A DNA stretch of 64,000 nt from Eunapius fragilis (GCA_963681505.1 OY811975.1:209501-273500), one strand, 5' to 3'; counted from the first letter of the stretch, positions 33,601 to 45,910 are shown. Notes: generated by a model from the letters alone, not told the origin. A program made the numbers and translations.

Positions 33601-34455
33601 TTACCTTGGGGCACATGGTGCTATGCTGGTCATCCCTTGCTGTGGTACCCCATGGACCACATGGTGCTATGCTGCTCATCCCTTGCTGTGGTACCCCATG
33701 GACCACATGGTGTTATGCTGGTCATCCCTTGCTGTGGCACCCCATGGACCACATGGTGCTATGCTGGTCATCCCTTGCTGTGGTACCCCATGGACCACAT
33801 GGTGTTATGCTGCTCATCCATTGCTGTGGTACCCCATGGACCACATGGTGCTATGCTGCTCATCCCTTGCTGTGGTACCCCATGGACCACATGGTGTTAT
33901 GCTGGTCATCCCTTGCTGTGGCACCCCATGGACCACATGGTGCTATGCTGTTCATCCCTTGCTGTGGCACCCCATGGACCGCATGGTGCTATGCTGGTCA
34001 TCCCTTGCCGTGGTACCCCATGGACCACATGGTGCTATGCTGGTCATCCCTTGGCACCCCATGGACCACATGGTGCTATGCTGGTCATCCCTTGCTGTGG
34101 CACCCCATGGACCACATGGTGCTATGCTGGTCATCCCTTGCTGTGGCACCCCATGGACCACATGGTGCTATGCTGCTCATCCCTTGCTGTGGTACCCCAT
34201 GGACCACATGGTGTTATGCTGGTCATCCCTTGCTGTGGTACCCCATGGACCACATGGTGTTATGCTGGTCATCCCTTGCTGTGGTACCCCATGGACCACA
34301 TGGTGCTATGCTGCTCATCCCTTGGTGTGGTACCCCATGGACTTCATGGTGCTATGCTGGTCATCCATTGCTGTGGCACCCCATGGACCACATGGTGCTA
34401 TGCTGGTCATCCCTTGCTATGGCACCCCATGGACCACATGGTGCTATGCTAGCTG
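33590..34455. repeat. 46-bp minisatellite (CATGGTGCTATGCTGGTCAT type)
   Basis: About 18 units of 46 bp. The unit has no stop in any plus frame, so three overlapping ~280-330-codon frames run through it; none is a real protein. The first unit is continuous with the reverse-transcriptase frame upstream (LLPWGTWCYAGHPLLWYPMD). Confidence 0.95.
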
Positions 34456-35099
34456 GTCATCATAACTTTGTTACATGGGTCTGAGTAGTATTGGCCCCAG
34501 ACCCTAGTATGTTGCAGCACTGTTTTAATGTGCGGTGATGTAATACATCCATGGGGACAAGACAAGGGTCTGAGAAGCATAAATGTTGGCTCAGAGAGAA
34601 TGGTATGGAGCACATGAAACAAGGGTAGTGGGGAGGACCAGATATAACAATAACAAGATAATCAAACACTAAGGGCAACAGAATTCCACTGGTACAATGA
34701 CGGAATCATTTGGTCAAGGGCAAAAAAACAAGTGAAGATAATGAACCAGTGAATAATGCTTGAAATAAATACGTTTTTTAAAATGGTTTTGTTTAAAAAG
34801 TTAGGTCTACAGAGATACTACTACTGGAGCTCACCATACTCCTACTGGAGCCCACCATACTCCTATTCGAGCTCACCATACTCCTACTGGAGCTCACCAT
34901 ACCTTCAACTCCATAGACTCAAATGCGGGGTCCAATGGTCTTAAATCCTCTATGCTCACCATAGAGATTGGCTCTCTTGTACACACTGCTCCCTACACAT
35001 ACACACAGCTGCTCTGTGTAAGCAATTCCCATATACACTTTCCCGGGAGTGATTTGATGGTTGTGCTTAAACTGTCATCCATCCAGCCCCCACTATATC
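34456..35099. other. Intergenic DNA with a 21-bp repeat
   Basis: No gene recognised. At 34817-34900 there are four units of TACTGGAGCTCACCATACTC(C). Confidence 0.6.
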
Positions 35100-35800
35100 T
35101 TTATGGCAAGAAATGAAACAGTATATGGAACTAAAACATCTCACCTCCTCTGTCACTGTCAGAATATAGTTTAATGTTATGAACAGTAAAAAATAATAAT
35201 TGAATCAAGACTCTTGAAATCAAGATATTAATAGTTTCAATATGCTATTACACGTAAACATACAATGCACATGTTCAGGTAAACAAATGTTGCAGCTTCA
35301 GGCCTAGGTTAGTAGCTGGAGCTTTTGGAGATCACAATCCGATCCAATCCAGACCCTAGCAGGTCCTTCAAGGTCAGTGTGGTAATAATAGCCTTATTAA
35401 TCTGTGGTATACCGATATGGGGGATAGGTGACACTGTTAACAAATCCCCAGAACTCAAACATCTCACCCCCTCTGTCAATAGTTTAAATTAAAGAATAGT
35501 CCTCACACTAATTGAATCAAGACCCTCGAAATCAAGCTATTGTGACTTAATAGTTTAGTATGCTATTGACCAAACATTCAATACACGTGTTCAGGTAAAC
35601 AAACATTCAATACACGTGTTCAGGTAAACAAACATTGTAGTTCCAGGCCCGGGTCGGTAGCGTGCATAAAGGTCTCACCCACCAAAAAGGCACCGATGCC
35701 CACATCCCGCAGAATCCTGACATCGCCCGGAGCCGATATGCCACTTTCGGCGATCATGATCCAATCCGATTTCAGCCCCAACAGGTTCTCCAAGGTCAGT
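35100..35800. repeat. Diverged tandem duplication carrying the TrpC-like exon twice
   Basis: About 35100-35395 and 35440-35800 share, in order, AAACATCTCACC, TTGAATCAAGAC, CTTGAAATCAAG-like, TATGCTATT, TGTTCAGGTAAACAAA, the TrpC-like coding stretch and GGTCAGTGTG. The first copy's coding part is degenerate (reads TLTLKDLLGSGLDRIVISKS then stops); the second is better preserved. Confidence 0.75.
35620..35800 (-). pseudogene. C-terminal fragment of indole-3-glycerol-phosphate synthase (TrpC-like)
   Basis: TrpC closes the indole ring in tryptophan biosynthesis, a pathway animals lack. The minus frame reads NLLGLKSDWIMIAESGIS, then DVRILRDVGIGAFLVGETFM and HATDPG, stopping at TGA 35622-35620. 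ESGI...DV..L...G..AFLVGE..M is the phosphate-binding end of the TrpC TIM barrel. The fragment begins where the 17-bp minisatellite starts; no earlier barrel strands (with the catalytic lysines and glutamates) occur in the window. A possible acceptor (TTGGAG) sits at its start. It could be an exon of a transferred bacterial gene or a degraded remnant; another phosphate-binding TIM-barrel enzyme is less likely. Confidence 0.6.
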
Positions 35801-36216
35801 GTGTGATGGTCATAGCAAGACGATGGTCATGGCAGGATGATGGTCATGGTAGGGTGATGATCATGGCAAGGTGATGGTCATGGCAGGGTGATGGTCGTGG
35901 CAGGGGGATAGTCATGGTAAGATGATGGTCATGGCAGAGTGATGATCATGGCAGGGTGATGGTCATGACTGCGTGATGGTCACGGCTGGGTGATGGTCAT
36001 GGCAGAATGATAGTCATATCAGGGTGATGGTCATGGCAGGGTGAGTGTCATGGTAGGGTGATGGTCATGACTGGGTGATGGTCATGGCAGAATGATAGTC
36101 ATATCAGGGTGATGGTCATGGCAGGGTGAGGGTCATGGCAGGGGGAGGGTCATGGCAGGGGGATAGTCATGGTAAGATGATGGTCATGACTGGGTGATGG
36201 TCATGGCAGGGTGATG
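35801..36216. repeat. 17-18-bp minisatellite (ATGGTCATGGCAGGGTG)
   Basis: About 24 imperfect units ending exactly where duplication copy B begins (GTCAGGGCCCTGCC). Confidence 0.93.
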
Positions 36217-36783
36217 GTCAGGGCCCTGCCTGTTTGTGAATATCAGCGACATCTGGTAACCTAAAATAGAAATCGATGAAATACAAAGAGTGTGTTGCAG
36301 TGATTTGGATAATGGTCGGACATCAGACCTTTTTCCTATCGATTTAGCCAATTGACCAACACGCTGACGACATGTCCTAAAAGTGGGGTAGCAGACAACC
36401 AGCTTAAAATCCAGCACACTTCAAGCATACTTCAAGCACACTGTCTGCCACCCACTTCTCGAACATCTGTGGTCTAATCTTGTTGTCTGCCACCTGCTCT
36501 TACTGGACACCCTGTCTGTGCATGCGTAAGTTAAAGGTACTCTTAAGAAACACTGTCTTACAATACAAACAGCACAAAATAAATACCAGTAAATGGAGGA
36601 GGAGTGTTTGGTTACTATGGAGACTGTTTGGCTAACCTACTATTGCATTGATTAAGACAACGCCACAGTGTTAAAATGTGTCCACGTAACCGAAGCAGTA
36701 CACATGGAAACTGAAGACATATAGCTTTCAGGACAATAACTTTTTGCTGTGACTGTATGCAAAACACCATAGTATATTACAGT

Positions 36784-37548
36784 ACATTATGCATGGTGTT
36801 GGGTCCAGGGAGCGACTACATGGTGTTGGGTCCAGGGAGGGAGGGACTACATGGTGTTGGGTCCAGGGAGGGAGGGACTACATGGTGTTGGGTCCAGGGA
36901 GGGAGGGACTACATGGTGTTGGGTCCAGGGAGGGGACTACATGGTGTTGGGTCCAGGGAGGGACTACATGGTGTTGGGTCCAGGGAGGGACAACATGGTG
37001 TTGGGTCCAGGGAGGGAGGGACTACATGGTGTTGGGTCCAGGGAGGGAGGGACTACATGGTGTTGGGTCCAGGGAGGGAGGGACTACATGGTGTTGGGTC
37101 CAGGGAGGGAGGGACTACATGGTGTTGGGTCCAGGGAGGGAGGGACTACATGGTGTTGGGTCCAGGGAGGGAGGGACTACATGGTGTTAGGTCCAGGGAG
37201 GGACTACATGGTGTTGGGTCCAGGGAGGGACTACATGGTGTTGGGTCCAGGGAGGGAGGGACTACATGGTGTTGGGTCCAAGGAGGGACTACATGGTGTT
37301 GGGTCCAGGGAGGGAGGGACTACATGGTGTTGGGTCCAGGGAGGGACTACATGGTGTTGGGTCCAGGGAGGGACTACATGGTGTTGGGTCCAGGGAGGGA
37401 GGGACTACATGGTGTTGGTTCCAGGGAGGGAGGGACTACATGGTGCTGGGTCCAGGGAGGGAGGGACTACATGGTGTTGGGTCCAGGGAGGGAGGGACTA
37501 CATGGTGTTGGGTCCAGGGAGGGAGGGACTGCATGGTGTTAGGCCCAG
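36784..37548. repeat. 27/31-bp minisatellite, copy B
   Basis: About 26 units of CTACATGGTGTTGGGTCCAG followed by GGAGGGA with or without GGGA; paralogue of 5935-6395, which has about 16. Confidence 0.95.
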
Positions 37549-38418
37549 GAACTCTGAGCGGTTTTGTAATCTATAAATCCTTTTTTGGGGGATGGGAATG
37601 GGGGTGGGAGAGAGAGAGAGAGAAGGGAGGGGTTGAAGCCGTCTCTGCCAAGTCAACCCCAAGCAAAGAATACATTCTTTTGTGCAGCAAAGTCGTTAAC
37701 ACATACATGTATTCCTAACCCACTTCTGGTAATTTGAAAAACGAGATTAAAGGCTTCCAGTGGCCAAATGTAACACCTTGAATTTCAAGTGGGATCCAAG
37801 CAGGGCAGTCTCCCCCCCACTGTGGGCCACCATAACAGAAGTGGTCCAGTTATTATGGATTATACCCAATGATGTAACGCAGAGAAGTTATAGCGCTGTA
37901 CACTCCTACAAGCTCATCCATCGAGGTCTGGGGGCGGGGCCACAGCTGTTGAGACTGTTTGAAGGCCAATCAGAAGATGTAATAGATGTGAACTATCACT
38001 ACACATGCATGTGCATGCTTGATAAGAAATCAGGACGACGGCTCGGTGTGTTGGAAAATATCGTCATTCTTTAGGGTAGATAATATTGGTCTGGGGCTGA
38101 GACACGAGCGAAAGGTGGTCCGGTTGAAACTGTGCAACCAGACCAGGCGAGCAAAGCCCCCTGCAGACCAGGCGAGCAAAGCCCCCCGCAGACCAAGCCC
38201 CCTGCACAGACTCTGCCTAAACTACATGTATACAAATTCAAGTGCGGCAAATCTGAAGCTTCTGTAGGGGCAATTAGCATGCCTGAATCATCACAATGTT
38301 ACCTCTGTGTGTGTGTGTGTGTGTGTGTCTTGTTCATGGGTACAGAGATGTGCAAAAAGCTGATGGCAGAGCCAACACCCTTGGACTAAAAATCATTGTG
38401 TCCTCTAACCGCAACAAC

Positions 38419-38471
<53 letters not shown>

Positions 38472-38680
38472 CAGAATATCTGACTTACACATCCTTATCC
38501 AGGATATGGGGTTGAGGTTGCTGGTGGTGCAGTTGTAGACAATGGGCTGAGCTGGCTTCTGTAGGGCCGTCACCCAGCTGACGGATATCAGCATGTTGTT
38601 GACGTAGTCCACGGGGATGAAGTCAGCTATGTTCTCCTCCTGACACTTCAGCACACGAAGAAGACCTTTGCCAACCTGTA

Positions 38681-38985
38681 GGGGTGGGGGTGGGCAGGGT
38701 AAGTAAGGAGGGGATTATGAGAGTGGTAGACAGTGGGAGGGAGGAAGGGGAAGAGGAGAGAGGAGGGGGAGAGGAGAGGGGAGGGAGGAAGGGGAAGAGG
38801 AGAGAGGAGGGGGAGAGGAGAGGGGAGGGAGGAAGGGGAAGAGGAGAGAGGAGGGGAGAGGAGAGGGGAGGGGAGAGGAGAGGGGAGGGAGGGGAAGGGG
38901 AGAGGAGAGGGGAGGGAGGGGAAGGGGAGAGGAGGGCGAAGAGGATAAGGGAGGCGAATAGGAGAGAGAGGAGAGGGGAGAGAGA
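38681..38985. repeat. Purine-rich repeat in FAR-B intron 6
   Basis: Units around GGGAGGAAGGGGAAGAGGAG; paralogue of 7738-8175 but more homogeneous, showing local re-amplification after duplication. Confidence 0.9.
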
Positions 38986-39504
38986 AAGCAGAATGTGTAA
39001 AGGAAGTAGGAAACAATACCGAGTGAATGAATGGCAAAGAGGAGGAAGAAGACTAGCAAAGAGAGAGAGAGAGAGAGAAAGAGGAGACCCAACACCCTTA
39101 CAGCAACATAGAGTCCACCAGGCCCATGAAGGCAGTCAATCCAACCCTGTGGTGTGGTGTGGTGTGGTGTGGTGTGGAGGTAGGAGGGACAAGAGAAAGA
39201 TGTGCCATCAGACATACCCCTCATGCACTTTGCTACAAACTGAAAACTGACAGGATGAGGTTCCTTCATGGCGGCCCCGATGATGGAAGGCCGAAATATG
39301 GCAACCGGGAGACCCTTGCATTCCTTCATCACCATCTGCTCTGCCAGGGCCTTTGTGAACGTGTAGGTGTTGGGCCTCTGCTTCAGGAGGGAAGGGGTTA
39401 AAGCCTTGAGTTGGTCGTCATCCATCCAGCTGCAGTGGATCACGTGAAAGAGACGCACAAGGTGACAAAGACGAAGTGCAGAAACAGGAAGAGGCACGGA
39501 GTGG

Positions 39505-39855
39505 GAAGGTGTGGGTAGGGAGATGTGGGAAGGTGTGGGTAGGGAGATGTGGGAAGGTGTGGGTAGGGAGATGTGGGAAGGTGTGGGTAGGGAGATGTGG
39601 GAAGGTGTGGGTAGGGAGATTTGGGAAGGTGTGGTAGGGAGATGTGGAAAGGTGTGGGTAGGGAGATGTGGGAAGGTGTGGGTAGGGAAATGTGGGAAGG
39701 TGTGGGTAAGGAGATGTGGGAAGGTGTGGGTAGGGAGATGTGGGAAGGTGTGGGTAGGGAGATGTGGGAAGGTGTGGGTAAGGAGATGTGGGAAGGTGTG
39801 GGTAGGGAGATGTGGGAAGGTGTGGGTAGGGAGATGTGGGAAGGTGTGGTAGAAA
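39505..39855. repeat. 24-bp minisatellite, copy B
   Basis: About 14 units of GGTAGGGAGATGTGGGAAGG plus TGTG in FAR-B intron 4; about twice the size of its paralogue at 8685-8890. Confidence 0.93.
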
Positions 39856-40533
39856 GGAGTGCATAAGAAGTGAAAGGTAGGAATGGGGAAGGGGGTGCAA
39901 ACAATGGAGAGGGGCGGGAGGATAAAGAGGGGGATGACCACTAAATATGTAAACATGACCTTAGAAGTGTGGTGCATAAGCAATACATGACACCCACACA
40001 CACACAACCGGTCATGATTTCTGACATGGTCATTCCTTATATGGATACGATTTCTGACATGGTCATTCCTTATATGGATACGAGGTACTCACTCCAGCAG
40101 TTCCAGAAGCTTCTCAGCAGGAGGTGATACTGGATACACTACTTCATCAATGGTGTCACCAGAGGGACGATCACAGTAGGCGTATGCTGTCGAAACGTGT
40201 ACGAAGGACTGGAGGGTGTGTGTGGGTGTGTATGGGTGTGTGTGCATGCAAGGTGCGTGAGGGTTGAGGGTGTGCGTGGGTGTGTATGAGGGTATGTGTA
40301 AGGATGTGTGATGGTGTGTGTGTGAGGATGTGTGTGAGAGGGTGCATGTTTGTGTGTGAACATCATTACATGCACACGTACACACACACACACACACACA
40401 CACACCACCATACACACACATGTGGCTGTCACTCATTCTTAGATACATGCACAACACCCACTCAAAAGCCCTTCCTCATGAGTTAGGGGTGGGGGAGGAG
40501 GGGGGAAGGCCTGCATAATAGCACACACACGCT

Positions 40534-40672
40534 CGGGGCAGAGGGTAATGCATGTGGTCTGGGGCAGAGGGTAATGTATGTGGTCTGGGGCAGAGGGTAA
40601 TGTATGTGGTCTGGGGCAGAGGGTAATGTATGTGGTCTGGGGCAGAGGGTAATGCATGTGGTCTGGGGCAGA
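40534..40672. repeat. 26-bp minisatellite, copy B (five units)
   Basis: GGGGCAGAGGGTAATG followed by CATGTGGTCT or TATGTGGTCT; copy A has two units. Confidence 0.93.
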
Positions 40673-42139
40673 CAATGGAAATATCTCCAAGGTACATGAT
40701 GAGGCAGCAAAGAAAGTGCAACACACAAACATACACACATACATGCACACATACATACGCACCATACACACCACACACAAACATAATGGATTCAAGAACA
40801 GCATTGTGCCCAGGTCTAGAGCAAAACTGCACACATCTGCACACACACATAATACATGGACCCCCAAACACACACAACACATGTGTGCACATACAATAAG
40901 TACTCAACAAACACACATTAGTCGATTAACGCCGCAATATTTTAATATTTTTGTTTAAATAAAGTGGAGTTGTCCAAAATCAACTAAATGAAGCAGCAAT
41001 GAAATGCTGAAACAGTTTCAGATAAAAATCTGAAGCCGTGAGTATGTCGAATAACTTCAAATTGGTATAACGTTTCAAAGGGTCTGGAAGAAAAATTCTT
41101 TGGTAATGCCAAACACACATATTCGTCTCTTGGCGTTGATCAATTAACAAGGTAAGTCACACAATTACGCCCACACTGCATTAGACATTTGACACCAACT
41201 CACCGCCAGTTTCTTCATCCTTTTGCACAGTTTAATGACTTCCAACACGCCAACGACATTCATAGTTAAGGACTCCCTGACGTTAATGAGAAGACATATT
41301 TAACTTTTGCATGCACAGGCACACAACACACATACACACATGCAATACACACATCAATAATCACACATATCCACTCACATATACAAATACACATATACAC
41401 ACATATACATGTACATACATATACATACATATACACACATATACATACTCAGAACTGTCATGCTTACCTCAACGGTGCATCAAATCGAATTGTTGCAGCC
41501 AGGTGAAAAACCACATCAGTGTTCTCTACAAGGAAGGCCTGGTCATCGTCACTTAGGCCAAGCTTCTCATGCGACACGTCCCCAACCACTGGATACACCT
41601 TCTCAAAGACATGCGGCTGCTCCTCTCTGAGTACGTCAAAAGCCTGTGTGGGCGTTCGTAACCAAAACGACAGTGATGCGCCGCACTTCTATCGCGTTTT
41701 TTAATCACCCGCATAAGCAATATTTTATGCAACCGCGTTACGCAAGGTCAGCCGCGGTAAAGGGTCACCCCGCTGCGCTCTTTTCGGAAGGCCATAATAT
41801 TTAACTCACCTTTGAGCTAAGGAGCTCGTCAAGTCTCTGCCTTGCGGTTTTTTCTTTCTTCGGACGCACAAGGACGATAACACGCTTCAGACCTTGCAGG
41901 CTTCGTAGCAGTTTCTCTAACAAACATTTCCCCATGAACCCTGTGCCTCCTGTTAGAAATACTTGCTTCCCTTCGAAAAATTCTTGCATATTTGGCCGCT
42001 GCGTTTCAGAGAGAGTGCAAGCCATTTCGACCTCGAGTTGAAGGTGCGGATATATAGAGGCGTGGCTACTGCACGTGAGATTACAACACAGATATTAGTT
42101 CATAATGCAAATAGTTATGGCTTATATAATATATATATA

Positions 42140-42652
42140 CTAGCGTGTCCCCGTGAAAAATCACGGGTTGATTATTCGTCTCGCTGTTATTCGTCTCGCT
42201 ATTCATTTGCCATGCAGATGAACAGTTGGTCTACCTCCTAGCTCCTCTTTTTTTACCGGCTGTTTTACCAAATGTTGCATATATAGTTCTTCTAACATAC
42301 GGTTACTACGCAACCTCTATAACATACCCGCGCAATTGCAGATAGTAACTACATGTTTTCGGCCTGTACGATGAGACTTGAGAGTGAACCACAATAGCGT
42401 TGCATTTATTCTTTCGGCACTTATGCAGTTCCTCCCTCCCCCCACTTTGAATTCAAGAAATATTTAAAAAAAATTAGATATTAAATGTGAAGTGGAAACC
42501 AGCTGTCATTGCGACCGCCTTTTGTGTGGGAGGTGGTCGTTTCTATTGGTAGCTAGGTACGCGTACATACCTAGCAACCAATAGGCGCTAGGCCGATTAT
42601 ATAAATGAGTTACGCGGACGTACGTACGTACGATGGAAATTATAGTATTAGA
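42140..42652 (-). mobile_element. Non-autonomous helitron, complete (513 bp)
   Basis: On the minus strand it begins TCTAATACTATAATTTCCAT at 42652 and ends CCCGTGATTTTTCACGGG, then GACACG and CTAG at 42140, followed by T. A 5' TC, a short GC-rich hairpin ~10 bp before a 3' CTRR, insertion between A and T and no target duplication are helitron hallmarks. Copy A shows the empty site in its TATATATATATA run near 11040-11052. It contains GACGTACGTACGTACG and no protein-coding frame. Confidence 0.85.
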
Positions 42653-42677
42653 TATATTTGTTTTCATTTCATTTCTA

Positions 42678-42900
42678 ACACTGCAAGAAAAGTATGGTTA
42701 TCATAAGTTATCTAGGCTTGAGTAAGTTGGGATAAACTCACAAAAGCTAGTATAACTCTGCACAACTACAGTTATCTATGAATGTAATTTTGTGGTATTA
42801 GTTGTGCAGAGTTATACTGGATTTAGGGTAACTTTTGTGAGCCTATCCCAAGTTTCTCCAGCCCAGATAACTTAGGATAACCATACTTTTCTTGCAGTGT
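42678..42900. mobile_element. Foldback MITE family 3 (copy B)
   Basis: Paralogue of 11074-11292, with ACACTGCAAGAAAAGTATGG ends and slightly longer arms. It lies at the same distance upstream of ALG10-B. Confidence 0.75.
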
Positions 42901-42989
42901 ACGACTACACTATTATAATAAAACGAGCTCTGCGCCCAGTAATACAGTAGGATTAATAAAATTAACGCGCGAAAAGAAAAAAAAAAAAA

Positions 42990-45910
42990 ATGGCACGAGA
43001 GTTGTGGTTAGCAGCAGGACTTCTGTCAGCATGTTGTGGGGTCTTGTACGCCCTGATAAATGCGGCACAGCCGTCACCATACATGGTAGGTTGTACGCAC
43101 GCTACCACCATCTTCCGTTGATGGACTTTTTTTCTTTCTTTTTTTGTGTAGGACGAAGTGTTTCACATCCCCCAGGTCCAGCACTACTGTTCGTATAACT
43201 TTTCCCATTGGGACCCAATGATCACCACGCCTCCAGGCCTATATCTGACGTCTTTGGCCTCTCTGGTTCCTTTGTCGTGGCTGCTAGGAACCGAAACCAC
43301 GAGTTTGTGTACGGTCTCCTTGCTGAGGTTGGCGACAGCACAATATGGCTGCCTCGATCCGCGTTTGCGTTCTATTGACAGCCATTTCACACTGGGATAC
43401 GTGTAGTGTTTGATGAGGGAATACGGAAAGGGGGGGGGGGGGGTTGCACCCCCTCCCCCCTCCCCCTTTTATATAAGGTTATAAGGTTCCTCCCCCTCCC
43501 CCCTCTTTTTGTATGAGGTCTAACCTGACCCCTCCCACCTCTTTTGTATGGGTCTGACCTGAACCCCTCCCCCCTCACATAACATGTATGTGTAGATGTT
43601 GTGGTGTTGCTGCCATCACAGGGTACAGAACATCATCTTCTCTGTTGCCAACCTCCCACTGCTGTACTCCCTCCTCTGCCATATCCATCGTGGCACTTCT
43701 CTCCCCACCTGGGGTAAGTTGCTGCGCCATCTTTGTTTTCTCCCCAACTGCCTTGGCAGCTGCTCACTAAACATAACGTCTTCACCTCCATGGGGGGGCA
43801 GCTGTAGTCCATTCGTCCCTAAACATGGCCCTCTTCCCCGTCCTCTTCTTCTTCTCCTTCCTCTACTACACTGACGTTGGGTCTACTTTCTTTGTCCTGT
43901 TGGGGTATGCTCTCGGATTGAGGGGATGCAAGGTATTGTCGGCTGTGGTGAGTTTTTGTGTGCACTGAAACCCAATGGACTCACTCAAAAAAAAAAACAC
44001 TGCCCTGTTTGAAGGTACTGACAGGTTCCATTTGGTTCAGGCAGACAAACGTTGTTTGGGTGGCCTTTGTAGCAGGCACTGTTGGACTGCAGTGGATGGA
44101 GAGACAGAGAGGTAGTGTGATTGGTTATTACATGTATGTGTGTGTGTATTTGTGTGTGTGTGTGTGTGTGGTGTTTGCGTTTGTGTGTGTAAGCATGTGT
44201 GTGTGTATGGGCTTCTAATTGGCTCATGGAAAACAGTGCACACCCACAAGGTTGCACACTGGTCAACTTTTATTGGTACATGTGCTTCATGTGGCTGAAA
44301 ATGTGTGTGTGAGTGTGTGCATATTAGTGGAGGGGGGTATATTGTAACCACTGGCTGTTAAATGGACGTATTTGGAGAGAGTGTGTGTGCGTTGTTTGGG
44401 GGGAGGTGGAGGGTGGAAGGGGTCGGGCTCAGGTTTGGTGGACCCAGGAGCAATAGGGGGGATGGCTGTAGGGGAGGGAGGGATGGGGTAAGGGTGGGGG
44501 GATGGGGTGATGGTGGGAGGGAGGGGGAGGGATTGGGTAAGGGTGGGAGGGAGGGATGGGGTAAGGGTGGGAGGGACGGGGTGATGGTGCGAGGGAGGGG
44601 GAGGGATGGGGTAAGGGTGGAGGGAGGGAGAGGGAATGGGTTAAGGGTGGGAGGATGAGTTTCATATTGCCAAAAAAATTTCCTTTCCTCTTTTAAAAAA
44701 AAAAACGACTAACAGGCAAACACATGACCAACCTGGCTTACTTGTGGGGTGTGGTCAGAGATGTCCCCTCCCTCCTCCTACTGCTGTGGCCATACGTCTG
44801 TTCAGTCCTCCTCTTCATCTCATTCCTCCTCTGGAACGGGTCCGTTGTCCTGGGAGACAAGAGTCACCACCAGGCAGCAGTACACCTCCCCCAGTTGTTC
44901 TACTTCTTTGCATTTGCCTGTGGCTTTGCGGGGGCGATATTGCTATCCCAATTGGAGCACATCATGTCTTATTGGACGCGATTTCGTCGCATTTATTGGA
45001 TTGCCTTACTCTGCATTCTTATGGTCGCGAGTTTATTGTCTGTGCATTACTTCACGTGAGTCCACCAACTGGGGTCTGTGCACTTAAGGTCCCCTGTGTA
45101 TCCTAACTCCCCGCGCGCCCCCCCCCCCCCCCCCCCACCACCTCTAACTGGGTGTTTGTATTTCAGCCTCATTCCTCCTTAACTGAGTATATGTATCCTT
45201 GTCCCCATAACTGATCTGTGCATTTCAGCCTCCTATCTGGGGTTTATGCATTGAGACACCCTAACTGCATCTGTGTGTTGTACCCCACCCTAAATTGACA
45301 GATTTCTTTTCTCCTCCTCCTCCTTCCCTCCTCCCCATGCAGGTATGCCCACCCTTACCTCCTTGCCGACAACAGACACTATACCTTCTACGTGTGGAAG
45401 AACATACTCCAGCGTCACTGGGCGGCCAGATACCTGCTCACCCCGGTGTACTGTCTGTGCTCCCTCGCCGCCCTCCATGCTCTGTGTAAGTCCACACACC
45501 TCCCACCTCTGTCCCTCGTACTTATGAACACTTCATTGTATAGCAAAGCTGCAGTCTGCATTATGGTGAGCTGGAGCTGAGAGTGGTCTGGTAGTGATGT
45601 CATGTTCTATCTTCTCCTTCTCTTTCCCTCTCAACCATCTCTACCTCCTCCCCTTACCATACACAACAGGGTACTCCTCTATGTGTTCTGCGTCGCCGTG
45701 GTTCTTGTGCCCCAGCAGCTGCTTGAGTTCCGCTATTACATCATCCCCTTCCTCCTCTTCAGACTCCACATCCCCCAGTCCTCCTCGCTCTGGGGACTGG
45801 CGGGGGAGAGTGTCCTTAATGTGGTCATTACCGTGGTTACCGTTGTGCTGTTTGTAAAGTATCCATTCAGGTGGCCAGGCAGTGACTCACTGCAGAGGTT
45901 CATGTGGTGA
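42990..45910 (+). CDS. ALG10: ALG10 alpha-1,2-glucosyltransferase, complete 8-exon gene (copy B)
   Basis: Same ER glucosyltransferase as copy A. Exons 42990-43085, 43152-43327, 43622-43713, 43802-43947, 44015-44111, 44716-45055, 45343-45483, 45670-45910, with lengths identical to copy A and every junction conserved. Differences are few: RVQNIIFSV instead of RAQNIIFSV at the start of exon 3; [20 protein letters not shown] and [10 protein letters not shown] in exon 6; VVITVV and PFRWPGS in exon 8. All diagnostic motifs ([53 protein letters not shown]) are intact, so both copies look functional. The upstream region differs by the helitron insertion, which could have altered expression. Confidence 0.9.

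Larger units (their letters stand above)
38489..42025 (-). pseudogene. FAR1: Fatty acyl-CoA reductase copy B, truncated after exon 7
   Basis: Exons 42025-41810, 41643-41468, 41276-41204, 40208-40093, 39429-39252, 39146-39102 and 38675-38489 correspond one to one, with identical lengths, to exons 1-7 of copy A and are all open. They encode ~330 residues with the Rossmann motif, the YTFTK active site and FIPVDYV, ending at NPISWIRM. Exons 8-11 (the FAR_C domain) are missing: the duplicated block begins inside intron 7, and nothing resembling exon 8 ([13 protein letters not shown]) follows at lower coordinates. The remaining donor has no native acceptor, so a transcript would read through or splice into unrelated sequence. 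The intact frames suggest either recent truncation or a retained shorter product. Divergent from ALG10 copy B. Confidence 0.8.
42026..42989. promoter_or_regulatory. Shared upstream region of FAR-B and ALG10-B
   Basis: The intergenic interval is 964 bp against 430 bp in copy A; the helitron at 42140-42652 explains the difference. The sequences immediately upstream of both start codons are conserved between copies. Confidence 0.55.

Noticed and set aside
33466..34484. Three overlapping 280-330-codon frames
   Set aside because: The 46-bp unit has no stop in any plus frame; the frames are the same repeat read in three phases.
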